DNA of 64,000 nucleotides, taken from an uncultured Alphaproteobacteria bacterium. GTDB taxonomy: Bacteria; Pseudomonadota; Alphaproteobacteria; RUG11792. Positions within the stretch are counted from its first letter, which is position 1. Every line of letters begins with the position of its first letter. The translations under genes and the position numbers were made by a program. The stretch spans positions 1 through 64,000 of the forward strand of contig CALXQI010000007.1 of assembly GCA_944390585.1 (NCBI GenBank), written 5' to 3'. The notes beneath the pieces are model-generated. The model was not told the origin of the DNA, ran no database searches, and saw only the letters and a program-made list of their open reading frames with translations. Shown piece after piece: positions 30,306-41,380 of this stretch.

Positions 30306-30381
30306 TGGTGGAGGTGGACGGGATCGAACCGACGACCTCATGCTTGCGGAGCATGCGCTCTCCCAACTGAGCTACACCCCC
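30306..30381 (-). tRNA. second tRNA-Ala, anticodon CGC with C33
   Basis: The body is nearly identical to the neighbouring tRNA-Ala(TGC), including G3-U70 and encoded CCA, and lies nine bases from it, so it is a tandem duplicate. The anticodon arm reads CATGC-TCCGCAA-GCATG. The loop therefore differs at two adjacent positions: T34 became C (anticodon CGC, reading GCG), and the nearly universal T33 became C. All stems still pair. Confidence 0.9.
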
Positions 30382-30389
30382 CAATTAGG

Positions 30390-30466
<77 letters not shown>

Positions 30467-30525
30467 TGGAAATTCACGGTCTCTTCTTACCAATCAACAA
30501 AGATCAGTCAATTTTAGATAGTAAA

Positions 30526-32162
<1,637 letters not shown>

Positions 32163-32225
32163 CTCACTACCTAAAATTTATCCAAACTTTTTAAAGAACC
32201 AGCTCTCTTCCGAGAACACTATGAG

Positions 32226-32252
32226 TCTATAACGTACCAAAAAAACAGTCAA
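32226..32252 (-). promoter_or_regulatory. probable rRNA operon promoter
   Basis: On the minus strand TTGACT (32252-32247) is followed after 15 bases by TATAGA (32231-32226), about 145 bases before the 16S 5' end. The spacing is shorter than the ideal 17, so the exact -10 register is uncertain. The preceding A/T tract could act as an UP element. Confidence 0.5.
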
Positions 32253-32572
32253 CAACTTTTTTTCATTTTTTATAAAAAAATTTATCATTCATTTTAAAAA
32301 CGCGGATATCAGCCATTTTATAGCCAAAAAAAATTATATCAGGACATTATTTTCATGCTCATTAACAGTACAAAATCCAATTAATATAATTTAAAATAAC
32401 TATCATTTTTCTACTAAATAATATTTGTTATCTTGTATCATTTTATAATAAAAATAAAACATTTTTCACTAATTTACGCTGTAATTACACATATAGCGAG
32501 AATTTACGTTAATTGATATCAATTACCAATTATTGTAGAATGTCATTACATGGTGTATAGATCATTATAGCT

Positions 32573-33148
32573 ATGCGTTTTTTAACACTCTTTATATATC
32601 CAATACTATTTTTACTTGGATGTAATGTTGGTATTACTAGTACTGCGGAAAATGAAAATAATCAAGAAAATAAAATAACAGTTGAATATGTGCAATCATT
32701 GATCGATAAATTAAAATCAATTGCTGTTAAAATCAAGAATGCCCAAGAAAAAAACGATAACAACGAAATTAATAAAATCAATGAAGATATAAAAAATACA
32801 ATTATAGATTGCGTAGATGTGCAAAAAATTATACAAATGATCGCAAAACAAGAACATGTTGATGTACAGGAAGATAAAATAATAGAGTGTATAGTCAATA
32901 TACTACATAGCGGCATACTGGATTTCTTGTGTAATAAGGAAAGTGACATAAAGTGCGAAAACATAAAAGAAGGCACAGCTTTATTCAAAGTTTTTGCTGT
33001 TATTTATGGTCACGATGTATGTAAATCATGTGAAATTAGAATTACAAAAACAAATAACAAAATCAACAACATATCCTTTACTGGTACAGGTGGAACAGCG
33101 TTAATATCTTTGCTCGATGTTATTAAGTCACAGGTAACGAATAAATAA
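32573..33148 (+). CDS. lipoprotein, possibly MlaC-like phospholipid-binding protein
   Basis: The 191-residue protein begins with a lipoprotein signal ('FLTLFIYPILFLLGC'). The mature part is helical, then ends with short strands in 'SCEIRITKTNNKINNISF' and a final 'GGTALISLLDVIKSQV'. This layout is reminiscent of MlaC/Ttg2D, which ends 'V..VS......SE....I...G', but similarity is weak and the usual MlaC motifs are blurred. A convergent poly(A)/CCA polymerase gene overlaps its last 26 bases. I am confident it is a gene; the family is a guess. Confidence 0.6.
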   Translation: MRFLTLFIYPILFLLGCNVGITSTAENENNQENKITVEYVQSLIDKLKSIAVKIKNAQEKNDNNEINKINEDIKNTIIDCVDVQKIIQMIAKQEHVDVQEDKIIECIVNILHSGILDFLCNKESDIKCENIKEGTALFKVFAVIYGHDVCKSCEIRITKTNNKINNISFTGTGGTALISLLDVIKSQVTNK

Positions 33149-34220
33149 AATCCAAACACTCTTGTTTTGTCTTGGAAAAATTATTTTCTGCCCACCACTT
33201 TTCACATGCTGTAAGTTTTCTTGACGCATATTGTATCCCAGGTCTTAAATCGTGATATGTAACAGGAAATTGTAAATTTGTACTATCAGGAATAGATATT
33301 TTTGAATTATACTTTGCGTTTCTTAACATTACAATTTCATTAGTTATATCTCTTCCATTTTTATACATGCAATAGTTAATATTTTCATTCTCAAATTTGT
33401 ATATTAATTTTATTATTTTTTTTAAGTAACAAGGCAATTTAAAAATATTCAGCAATGCATCATAATTAAAAAGCGAGTACAACAATGTTGCAATATTATC
33501 TGATTGCAATTTATTGTATGTATCAATATCTACATCAGCAATTTGTGTTAAAACACACGTATTATACATTATATTTATTATTTTTCTATCAGCTATAAAT
33601 TTTAGTAACTCTTGCTGAATACGTTCTATTGGCAGTTTCTTTAAAGATATTGCATTCTCCAACATGATATCACTGTACCTATTGCTGTAATCACCCATAA
33701 CAGAACAAAAACGGTAATACCTAAGAATACGCAAATAATCCTCTTGTATACGCTGTATTGGCTCACCAATAAACCTGACCTGTTTACTATTAATGTCTTC
33801 TATTCCTCCAAAATAATCAAATATATTGCCGTACTTGTCAACGTATACAGCGTTAATAGTAAAATCACGACGACAAGCATCTGTATAAAAATCATTTGTC
33901 TTTTCTGTATCACAATCTCTACCATAACATTTTGTATCCAAGCGTAAAGATGTTATATCAAATTTTGTATTATCTAATATTACAATAATAGATCCATACT
34001 TTATTCCAGTTTTAATACAATATGCTCCTTCTTTACTTAAAATCTCTGCTACTAGTTCAATATCAGCATTAATAGCAATATCAAAATCACAAGTCGTTTT
34101 TCCCACAATCGCATCCCTAACACATCCGCCAACAAACCTAGCATCAATAGAATATTTATCAAATATACGAAACAACTTTTTAATAGCAGGCAAATTTAAA
34201 AATGGAAAATCTATCAACAT
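33123..34220 (-). CDS. CCA tRNA nucleotidyltransferase / poly(A) polymerase family
   Basis: The 365-residue class II nucleotidyltransferase has 'RFVGGCVRDAIVG' followed by the catalytic 'CDFDIA' (D-x-D), then 'RRDFTINAVY' and the RNA-binding 'RIQEDYLRILRYYRF'. These are shared by CCA-adding enzymes and PcnB, so the two cannot be separated by eye. Alphaproteobacterial CCA enzymes of this size without an HD domain are common, so CCA addition is likelier. Several tRNAs here already encode CCA but tRNA-Met does not, so such an enzyme would be needed. Its start is one base past the clpB stop, suggesting an operon with clpB. Confidence 0.88.
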   Translation of the reverse strand: MLIDFPFLNLPAIKKLFRIFDKYSIDARFVGGCVRDAIVGKTTCDFDIAINADIELVAEILSKEGAYCIKTGIKYGSIIVILDNTKFDITSLRLDTKCYGRDCDTEKTNDFYTDACRRDFTINAVYVDKYGNIFDYFGGIEDINSKQVRFIGEPIQRIQEDYLRILRYYRFCSVMGDYSNRYSDIMLENAISLKKLPIERIQQELLKFIADRKIINIMYNTCVLTQIADVDIDTYNKLQSDNIATLLYSLFNYDALLNIFKLPCYLKKIIKLIYKFENENINYCMYKNGRDITNEIVMLRNAKYNSKISIPDSTNLQFPVTYHDLRPGIQYASRKLTACEKWWAENNFSKTKQECLDFIYSLPVT

Positions 34221-34221
34221 A

Positions 34222-36768
34222 TTATTTATCTTGTACCTTTATACCTTCTTGTTCATAAGTTATTTTATAAGACATCCCCTGTTTTAATCTATCGTTTAAA
34301 ATCATCATTGCAATTTCATCTTCTATATCACGTTGAATACAACGTTTTAATGGCCTTGCTCCGTATACTGGATCATATCCAATTTTTGATACCCAGTCTG
34401 TGATGCTATTATCAAACTCCACGTAAATCTGTTTTTCTGCTAGGCGCTGTTTCAATAGATCAAGCTGAATTTTAGCAATCGCGCAAACATTGTTTTGTGT
34501 TAAAGAATTGAAAACTACTATTTCATCTAGCCTATTCAGCAGCTCTGGCCTAAATGTAGAACGCACCTTTTCCATCACAAGATTATCAATTTTTTGTTTA
34601 TCATTACTTCTGTCAAGAAAGAATTCTGCACCTAAATTGGATGTTAAAACTATAATTGTGTTTTTAAAATTCACAGTCTTACCAAGTCCATCGGTAAGAT
34701 GACCTTCATCCAAAACCTGCAGTAACACATTAAAGACATCATTGTGAGCCTTTTCAACTTCATCAAACAAAACAACAGAATACGGTTTACGCCTAATTGC
34801 CTCTGTTAATTCTCCACCTTTTTCATACCCAACATATCCTGGAGGAGCACCAATTAACCTTGCAACAGAATGACGCTCCATATATTCTGACATGTCAATC
34901 CTTGTAATATTGTCTTTATTGTCAAACAGAAAAGCCGCAAGTGCTTTAGAAAGCTCAGTCTTGCCAACACCAGTTGGGCCTAAAAACAAGAAAGATCCTA
35001 TTGGCCTGCCAGGATCAGATATGCCAACTCTTGATCTTCTAATAGCATTTGCAATTGCGGCAACCGCTTCATCTTGCCCAACAACAGACAGTTTTAATAT
35101 GTCTTCTATCTTAATTAACTTTTCTTTATCAGACATCATCATTTTGTCTACTGGAATACCAGTCCATCTTGACACAACAAGAGCAATATCATTTTCAGAT
35201 ACTTCTGTAGCCTTTACTTCAGATGTATTTTGTAATTCAGCCAGTTTATTTTCCAATTCTGGTATTTTTCCATACATCAATTCTCCAGCTTTTGTAAAAT
35301 CGCCACTCCTTTTACAATTTTCAATATTATTTTTAGTTTGCTCTATTTCATTCTTTACTTGCTTTATATCATCCATTATCTTTTTTTCATTATACCAAGC
35401 AGCATTCAACTTTTTTGATTCTTCTTCTAGATTTGCAAGTTCATTTTGTAGAAGTTCTAATTTCTCCCTTGATTGTTGATCCATTTCTTTTTTCAAGGCT
35501 TCTACTTCTATCCTCATTTGAACTATTTTCCTATCTAATTCATCAATATTTTCTGGCTTAGAGTCTATAATCATTTTTAATCGACTTGCAGCTTCATCCA
35601 TTAGGTCAATTGCCTTATCAGGTAAAAACCTATCATTAATGTACCTATCAGAATATGTACAAGCTGCAACGACTGCTGCATCGCTTATTCTTATACCATG
35701 GTGCATTTCATAGCGTTCTTTTAAGCCTCTAAGAATTGATATCGCTTCTGCAACGGTTGGTTCTCCAACAAAAACAGGTTGAAATCTTCTAGCAAATGCA
35801 GAATCTTTTTCTATGTACTGTCTATACTCATCCAATGTTGTAGAGCCAATACAACGTAGCTCACCACGCGCTAATGCCGGTTTTAGCATGTTTGATGCAT
35901 CCATTGCTCCATCAGATTTACCAGCTCCAACCAAAGTATGAATTTCATCAATAAACAATATTACATTGTCGGACCCAGAAACGTCTTTTAATACAGCCTT
36001 TAAACGCTCCTCAAAATCACCTCTAAATTTTGCCCCTGCCAGCAACGCTCCAAGATCCAATGCCATAATTCTCTTATTTTTTAAAGATTCTGGCACATCA
36101 TCGCGCACAATCCTTTGCGCCAACCCTTCCGCAATTGCAGTTTTACCAACACCAGGCTCTCCTATCAATATTGGGTTATTTTTTGTACGCCTTGATAATA
36201 CCTGAATTGTACGCCTAATCTCCTCATCCCGTCCAACAACCACGTCCAGTTTTCCTTCTTCTGCAGCTTTTGTAAGATCTGTTGCGTACTTGCCCAATGC
36301 ATCAAAGCCTGCTTCTGCATTTTGTGAATTAACTGTTTTGCCCATTCTAACCTCCTTTATAATTTTGTCCAATTGTGTAGTGCTATTGCCAGTTTTTGTA
36401 TAACATTCCTTTATACTGTTATCATTTAGTACACAATAAATAAAAACATCCAAAGAAATGTATTCATCACTCAAACTCTTAGCTTTATCAGATGCAGCTT
36501 GCATTAATCTTGCACTTTCTTGAGAAAAATAAAGCTGACCTGATCCACTAACTTTTGGAATTTTTTCTAATTCTCGCTCTATATATTGTACAAATTCTGT
36601 TTTACTAGAATTTACAAAAAACTTATCTACAATTACATCATCACCATTGGTCACAATACTCTTTGCAAAATGGTATGGTGTTACTTGCTGATGTTGCATT
36701 TTGAGAGCAATTTCAGCAGCGCCCTGTACAACATATTGTGTTGCATTTGTCATATTGTCTGTGTTCAT
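34222..36768 (-). CDS. clpB: disaggregase ClpB
   Basis: ClpB is the hexameric AAA+ chaperone that rescues aggregated proteins with DnaK. The 848-residue protein has an N-terminal Clp repeat domain, AAA1 with '[13 protein letters not shown]' and '[14 protein letters not shown]', a coiled-coil middle domain (about 395-520), AAA2 with '[15 protein letters not shown]' and 'LFDEVEKAH', and a C-terminal small domain ('[15 protein letters not shown]'). It is a housekeeping ClpB and not the T6SS ATPase ClpV, judging from the middle domain and AAA2 motifs. A CIRCE element lies 34 bases upstream of the start, pointing to HrcA control. Confidence 0.95.
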   Translation of the reverse strand: MNTDNMTNATQYVVQGAAEIALKMQHQQVTPYHFAKSIVTNGDDVIVDKFFVNSSKTEFVQYIERELEKIPKVSGSGQLYFSQESARLMQAASDKAKSLSDEYISLDVFIYCVLNDNSIKECYTKTGNSTTQLDKIIKEVRMGKTVNSQNAEAGFDALGKYATDLTKAAEEGKLDVVVGRDEEIRRTIQVLSRRTKNNPILIGEPGVGKTAIAEGLAQRIVRDDVPESLKNKRIMALDLGALLAGAKFRGDFEERLKAVLKDVSGSDNVILFIDEIHTLVGAGKSDGAMDASNMLKPALARGELRCIGSTTLDEYRQYIEKDSAFARRFQPVFVGEPTVAEAISILRGLKERYEMHHGIRISDAAVVAACTYSDRYINDRFLPDKAIDLMDEAASRLKMIIDSKPENIDELDRKIVQMRIEVEALKKEMDQQSREKLELLQNELANLEEESKKLNAAWYNEKKIMDDIKQVKNEIEQTKNNIENCKRSGDFTKAGELMYGKIPELENKLAELQNTSEVKATEVSENDIALVVSRWTGIPVDKMMMSDKEKLIKIEDILKLSVVGQDEAVAAIANAIRRSRVGISDPGRPIGSFLFLGPTGVGKTELSKALAAFLFDNKDNITRIDMSEYMERHSVARLIGAPPGYVGYEKGGELTEAIRRKPYSVVLFDEVEKAHNDVFNVLLQVLDEGHLTDGLGKTVNFKNTIIVLTSNLGAEFFLDRSNDKQKIDNLVMEKVRSTFRPELLNRLDEIVVFNSLTQNNVCAIAKIQLDLLKQRLAEKQIYVEFDNSITDWVSKIGYDPVYGARPLKRCIQRDIEDEIAMMILNDRLKQGMSYKITYEQEGIKVQDK

Positions 36769-36801
36769 TTTTTTGTCTCAGAAAAGTCCTCTACATTTAT
36801 A

Positions 36802-36828
36802 TTAGCACTTTCAACATATGAGTGCTAA
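36802..36828 (-). promoter_or_regulatory. CIRCE operator (HrcA binding site) before clpB
   Basis: The inverted repeat is TTAGCACTT-N9-GAGTGCTAA. It matches the CIRCE consensus TTAGCACTC-N9-GAGTGCTAA at 17 of 18 positions with the exact 9-base spacer. It lies 34 bases upstream of the clpB start. Confidence 0.92.
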
Positions 36829-37127
36829 TATTTTTTTGTCCCGCTTTTATCACTACAATTATTTTTTACTTAAGTTTAAAGTTAGAATAATAATAAAAAA
36901 ACATATTATTATTTAATAAAACTATTATAAAACAATAAAATATTTTAAAAATTAAAAAATATTTTTTTGCAAAATATATTTTATGTATTATAGATTATTT
37001 TCTTTAAAAAATCATCGCCTTTATATTATTTAAAACAATATATAATTATTTTTATTGCTTATTTACTAGTGCTTGCATTACATCTGATTCGTGATAACAT
37101 AATTTTGTGTCTCTTAGGAAAACAGCA
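36829..37127. other. AT-rich intergenic region between divergent clpB and trxA
   Basis: About 300 bases, over 80% A and T by eye, with no open frame. Promoters for clpB (leftward) and trxA (rightward) must lie here or at the edges. Long A and T runs prevent confident box assignment. Confidence 0.4.
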
Positions 37128-37466
37128 ATGACAGAAATCAAAACACTCGAAGAGCTAAACAACACAGTTAGCACTAGCAAAAAGGACGATTCTGAGTATA
37201 ACATCTGGATCGTTACGTTTAGCGCGCCATGGTGTGGCCCATGTAGAATGCTACACTCCGTTTTACATGAAATTGATGAAGATTGCACTATTAATATAGG
37301 AACAGTCAATGTAGATGAAAGTCAAGAATTGGCAGCACATTTTGGCGTACAAAGCGTTCCACTTATGCTATTGTTTAAGGACGGAGAATGTATAGATCAA
37401 AAATCAGGATTTACACCAAAAGGCTCTCTATTAAAATGGGTTGCAGACAAAACAGGAGTACAATGA
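37128..37466 (+). CDS. trxA: thioredoxin
   Basis: The 112-residue protein has the active site WCGPCRM, preceded by 'VTFSAPWCG', and the cis-proline segment 'GVQSVPLMLLFKDGE', both at standard positions. Start is ATG 37128, preceded by AGGA; a longer reading from 37107 has no ribosome site. It is a cytoplasmic disulfide reductase. Its TGA stop overlaps the ATG of the pseudopilin-like gene (ATGA), implying translational coupling. Confidence 0.93.
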   Translation: MTEIKTLEELNNTVSTSKKDDSEYNIWIVTFSAPWCGPCRMLHSVLHEIDEDCTINIGTVNVDESQELAAHFGVQSVPLMLLFKDGECIDQKSGFTPKGSLLKWVADKTGVQ

Positions 37467-37975
37467 AATCACTACGTGGATTTGCACTGATGGAGGCAGC
37501 TATCAGTGTCCTAATTATGGGCATTGTTTTAACTGTGTGCTCCATGCAGTTTAATTCACTGATATCGTATATGCGCTTATGGACTACTAATAACAACCAC
37601 CATATAATTGCGTGCGCGCTTGCAACATATCTTGAAGAAAAATACGTATTACCGCAACCAGAGAATCAAAATGGTGAATATGGATTTGTGCCATTTGAAA
37701 AACTGAAAATTATGGAAAAATTTACATATGACGGATACGGCAATAAAATTTTATACTCAATAGAAGGAAATGAATATCCATCAGCATTTTTTGTCACAAA
37801 ATCTATTGATAAAGATGGCAAAACAATATGCGTTAATTGGTATACTGTGGAGAATTTTAAAAGAATTTTTGGAATAAAGGAGGCAAACAATACATTAGGT
37901 AATTTTGGGCCTACAATGCAAATAGATAATCCAACAGATGATACACTAGAAAACGATGTAAGAATACTAGACTAA
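37463..37975 (+). CDS. type IV pilin/pseudopilin-like protein
   Basis: The 170-residue product starts 'MKSLRGFALMEAAISVLIMG'. This is a class III (prepilin) signal: short basic leader, cleavage after glycine, phenylalanine at +1, glutamate at +5 and a 20-residue hydrophobic helix. The rest is hydrophilic without a recognisable pilin globular motif. A prepilin peptidase and assembly ATPase would be needed but none is in the window. It is coupled to trxA by an ATGA overlap. It may be a minor pseudopilin of a type IV pilus, competence or type II-like system. Confidence 0.75.
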   Translation: MKSLRGFALMEAAISVLIMGIVLTVCSMQFNSLISYMRLWTTNNNHHIIACALATYLEEKYVLPQPENQNGEYGFVPFEKLKIMEKFTYDGYGNKILYSIEGNEYPSAFFVTKSIDKDGKTICVNWYTVENFKRIFGIKEANNTLGNFGPTMQIDNPTDDTLENDVRILD

Positions 37976-38005
37976 TAACAATGAAATACAAACATCAATG
38001 CTATT

Positions 38006-38227
38006 CTATGCCAGATCGTCACCGTCAATATTCATATTCCAATAATATGCATAAATTTTGTTTTTTATCGTTCTATATTGTTTTTTTAGTAAAATCTCAT
38101 CAAAGCCAATGATATTAGCTTGAGCAAATCTTCTTTTTGCTTGTGCAGCCTGCAACTTTTCTTTTAAAACACACTCTTGTTTTAGCGCCATATTTAACTC
38201 ATTCCTGCCAATAGAAATTCTAGACAC
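38006..38227 (-). CDS. small hypothetical protein, possibly coiled coil
   Basis: A 73-codon frame starts at GTG 38227, or 61 codons from ATG 38191 ('MALKQECVLKEKLQAAQAK'). The product is hydrophilic with a helix-forming stretch rich in K, Q and A and a C-terminal 'YYWNMNIDGDD'. No family is recognised. It lies downstream of secA on the same strand and convergent with the pseudopilin gene. Codon composition looks coding, but the evidence is limited. Confidence 0.45.
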   Translation of the reverse strand: MSRISIGRNELNMALKQECVLKEKLQAAQAKRRFAQANIIGFDEILLKKQYRTIKNKIYAYYWNMNIDGDDLA

Positions 38228-38334
38228 ACAACCAATCTTATGTATACCACTGTGTTAATTTAACAAATATTTTATAAAATGACAAGAAAAAAGTTAATAA
38301 TTCGTTAACTAAAAATATCCAACAAAAGATTTAC

Positions 38335-41157
38335 TCATCCTTTTTTGCTTTTGGGCCTGCCACGCTTTGGTTTGCTATCATCTTCATTTTTTTCCTTGAT
38401 ACCCCTTGTTCTCGTTTTTGCCTTTTCTTCTGTATTAACAGTCTTGCGTTTTCTTGTATTTTGTTTTGCATTACTCTTTTTTACATCAACATCTTCATTT
38501 TTCTCTACGTTTGTCTCTACTTTGACATCTTGCTCTATTATAGATTGTACATTCTCTTGTTTTTGTTCTTCTACATTAGCTTGCATTTTCTTTATTCTAT
38601 TATGAACTTCTGTTAAAGACTTCATCAATTCTTCAAAATTAGGCAGTTCAATATCATCAAAGCTTATTCTCCCAGATATATCACTCTCTTCTGGTTTTAC
38701 ATACGAATAAATCTTTGCTACTCCAGTATTCTTTACTTGATTTAACATATACTGAAACAGATTAAAAGACTCCAATTTATAAGCATTTAACGGATTCTGT
38801 TGCGCATAAGATCTCAGATTGATACCACGTCTAAGATGCTCTAATGCAACAAGGTGCTTTTTCCAATTCTGGTCTAATACATCTAGAATTATTTCTCTAA
38901 CGACTGTATTAAAGTTATCAGCTCCTATTTCCTCCATTTTTTGTTGTAACTTCTCATCAATTTGCTCCTCTAATTTTGTTTTCAGCAATTCTGGAGTCAT
39001 GCCCTTATCATTAAACGCACTGCTATCAATGTCAATAGAGTATGTTTTTTTCATAAAATTAACTAGCTTTGTCATGTCCCACTGATCAGGCACTGTATTT
39101 TCTTTAACAACATCAGCAAGCATATTTGTTAAAACATCATGACTCATTTCTGTAATATACGGCATCAAATCTTCTGTATCCATTATGTCATCGCGCTGTT
39201 TATATACAATCTTGCGCTGGTCATTCATGACATCATCATAGCGCAGCAGCTGCTTTCTAATATCAAAGTTAAATGCCTCCAAACGTGCTTGTGATTTTTC
39301 TATAATCTTTGCAACAAAGCGACTTTGTGTGCCTTTATCCTCTTGATCCTCTGATATTTTAAGCATAGAAGGCACACGCTGCGACCCAAAACGCACTAAC
39401 AACTCATCCTCAAACGACACAAAAAATCTTGATCTGCCAGGATCGCCCTGTCGCCCTGCCCTACCACGCAGCTGATTATCAACACGACGGCTTTCGTTAC
39501 GCTCTGTTCCTATAATATACAAACCACCAGAAGCTACTACTTTGTCATGATTTTCAGCAACCTCCTGCTTTATTTTAGCGATCATTCTATCTTTTCCTTC
39601 TCCCTCTGGCATATCACCACACTCTTGTTCTATTCTCATATCAATGGATCCACCTAGTTTTATATCAGTTCCTCTACCTGCCATGTTCGTTGCAATTGTC
39701 ACAGCGCTAGGCACACCAGCTTCTGCAACAATATATGCCTCTCGTTCATGATTTTTTGCATTTAAAACGTTATGTTTTATTCCATGTTGACTTAAAAGTG
39801 ATGACAAATACTCTGATTTTTCAATACTAGTAGTACCAACAAGAACTGGTTGCTGTTTGGCATGACATTCCTTTATCAACTCTACAACAGCATTGTACTT
39901 ATCTTTCATCCTAAAAAATACACAATCTGGCTCATCCACTCTTGCTACTGGCTTATTTGGCGGAATTGTTACCACTTTTAACTTATAAATCTCATCAAAT
40001 TCTGCCTCTTCTGTCATAGCTGTACCTGTCATACCAGAGAGCTTTGGATACAATCTAAACAAATTTTGATAAGAAATTGTCGCAATTGTCTGGCTTTCTT
40101 CATTAACAGTAACATGCTCCTTTGCCTCAATAGCCTGGTGAATACCCTCAGAGTACCTACGGCCATTCATTATTCTGCCAGTAAATTCATCAACTATCAT
40201 TACCTGATTATTTTTCACAACATAGTTTACGTCCTTTGTAAACAATTTATGTGCACTAAGAGCACAATTAACGTGATAGACAAGATTTACATTACCTGGC
40301 GCGTAAAGAGACTCATCCTCTGGCAAAAGCCCCAATTTTCTTAAACCAGCCTCGCACTTTTCAACACCAGCATCTGTTAGTGAAACAATGCGCGATTTTT
40401 CATCTTTTTCAAATTCACCTTCCTTAATTGTTGAAACGACGCTATCAACAGCCTGATACAACTCTACAGATCCGCTATCTGGACCAGAAATAATCAAAGG
40501 AGTTCTTGCCTCATCAATTAAAATACTATCAACTTCGTCTATTATCGCGTAATTAAATGGACGCATAACCATATCTTGTCTGTCAAATTTTAAATTGTCA
40601 CGTAAATAATCAAACCCAAATTCATGATTTGTTCCATAAGTAATGTCGCAGTTGTATGCATCCCTCTTTAAATGGTCATACATTCCACTTTCTATAACAC
40701 CTACAGATAACCCTAAAAAATTGTATATCTTTCCCATCCATCGCGCATCACGCGTTGCTAAGTAGTCATTAACAGTTACAACATGGACTCCCTTTCCTGG
40801 TAAGGCATTTAAATAAGCAGCAAGCGTAGCAACAAGAGTTTTTCCTTCACCTGTCTTCATTTCTGCCACACATGCATCGTTTAATGCCATAGCACCTATC
40901 AATTGCACATCAAAATGCCGCATACCTGTAACACGCTTAGAAGCCTCTCTAACAACTGCGAACGCCTCTGGCAATAAATCCTGTAAATTTTCTCCATTAT
41001 CCAATCTAGAACGAAATTCCTGTGTTTTATTGCTTAATTCTTCATCGCTTAATGCAATCATCTGTTCTTCCAAAGCATTAATTTTTGCAACAACTTTCCA
41101 ATACTTTTTTATAATACGTGAATTATATGTTCCAAATATTTTTATAAAATTAAGCAT
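38335..41157 (-). CDS. secA: preprotein translocase ATPase SecA
   Basis: SecA drives post-translational export through SecYEG. The 940-residue protein is complete in its motor: 'MKTGEGKTLVATLAAYL' (Walker A), 'VDSILIDEARTPLIISGP' (Walker B DEAD-like), 'GMTGTAMTEEAEF', 'TNMAGRGTDIKLGG' and 'QLRGRAGRQGDPGRSRF'. The usual C-terminal zinc motif (CxCx8CH/C) that binds SecB and lipids is absent. It is replaced by a lysine/arginine-rich tail ending 'KPKRGRPKSKKG'. It would export the many signal-peptide proteins encoded just upstream on the same strand. Confidence 0.96.
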   Translation of the reverse strand: MLNFIKIFGTYNSRIIKKYWKVVAKINALEEQMIALSDEELSNKTQEFRSRLDNGENLQDLLPEAFAVVREASKRVTGMRHFDVQLIGAMALNDACVAEMKTGEGKTLVATLAAYLNALPGKGVHVVTVNDYLATRDARWMGKIYNFLGLSVGVIESGMYDHLKRDAYNCDITYGTNHEFGFDYLRDNLKFDRQDMVMRPFNYAIIDEVDSILIDEARTPLIISGPDSGSVELYQAVDSVVSTIKEGEFEKDEKSRIVSLTDAGVEKCEAGLRKLGLLPEDESLYAPGNVNLVYHVNCALSAHKLFTKDVNYVVKNNQVMIVDEFTGRIMNGRRYSEGIHQAIEAKEHVTVNEESQTIATISYQNLFRLYPKLSGMTGTAMTEEAEFDEIYKLKVVTIPPNKPVARVDEPDCVFFRMKDKYNAVVELIKECHAKQQPVLVGTTSIEKSEYLSSLLSQHGIKHNVLNAKNHEREAYIVAEAGVPSAVTIATNMAGRGTDIKLGGSIDMRIEQECGDMPEGEGKDRMIAKIKQEVAENHDKVVASGGLYIIGTERNESRRVDNQLRGRAGRQGDPGRSRFFVSFEDELLVRFGSQRVPSMLKISEDQEDKGTQSRFVAKIIEKSQARLEAFNFDIRKQLLRYDDVMNDQRKIVYKQRDDIMDTEDLMPYITEMSHDVLTNMLADVVKENTVPDQWDMTKLVNFMKKTYSIDIDSSAFNDKGMTPELLKTKLEEQIDEKLQQKMEEIGADNFNTVVREIILDVLDQNWKKHLVALEHLRRGINLRSYAQQNPLNAYKLESFNLFQYMLNQVKNTGVAKIYSYVKPEESDISGRISFDDIELPNFEELMKSLTEVHNRIKKMQANVEEQKQENVQSIIEQDVKVETNVEKNEDVDVKKSNAKQNTRKRKTVNTEEKAKTRTRGIKEKNEDDSKPKRGRPKSKKG

Positions 41158-41380
41158 ACTTTTAACATAATATCTTTATTCTACAGTCAGTCTAACACGT
41201 TATAGAGCCTAAATCTACATATAATCAGCAAACTTGTTGAATTAAAAAAATCTCCAACACAAACTACAAAGCACACTATGACGATTTACAGCACCCACAC
41301 ACATGATCCAGAAAAATAGCCAACATACTACAAACAAAATAATTTACAGACAAATTGTCAGCTTACATTCATCTCTAATA

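Noticed and set aside
30306-30381. tRNA-Arg or other identity for the C33 tRNA
   Set aside because: G3-U70 and near identity to the adjacent tRNA-Ala fix it as alanine type; only the anticodon loop differs.
34222-36768. ClpV, the T6SS sheath-recycling ATPase
   Set aside because: The long middle domain, CIRCE control and N-domain match ClpB; nothing specific to ClpV was found.
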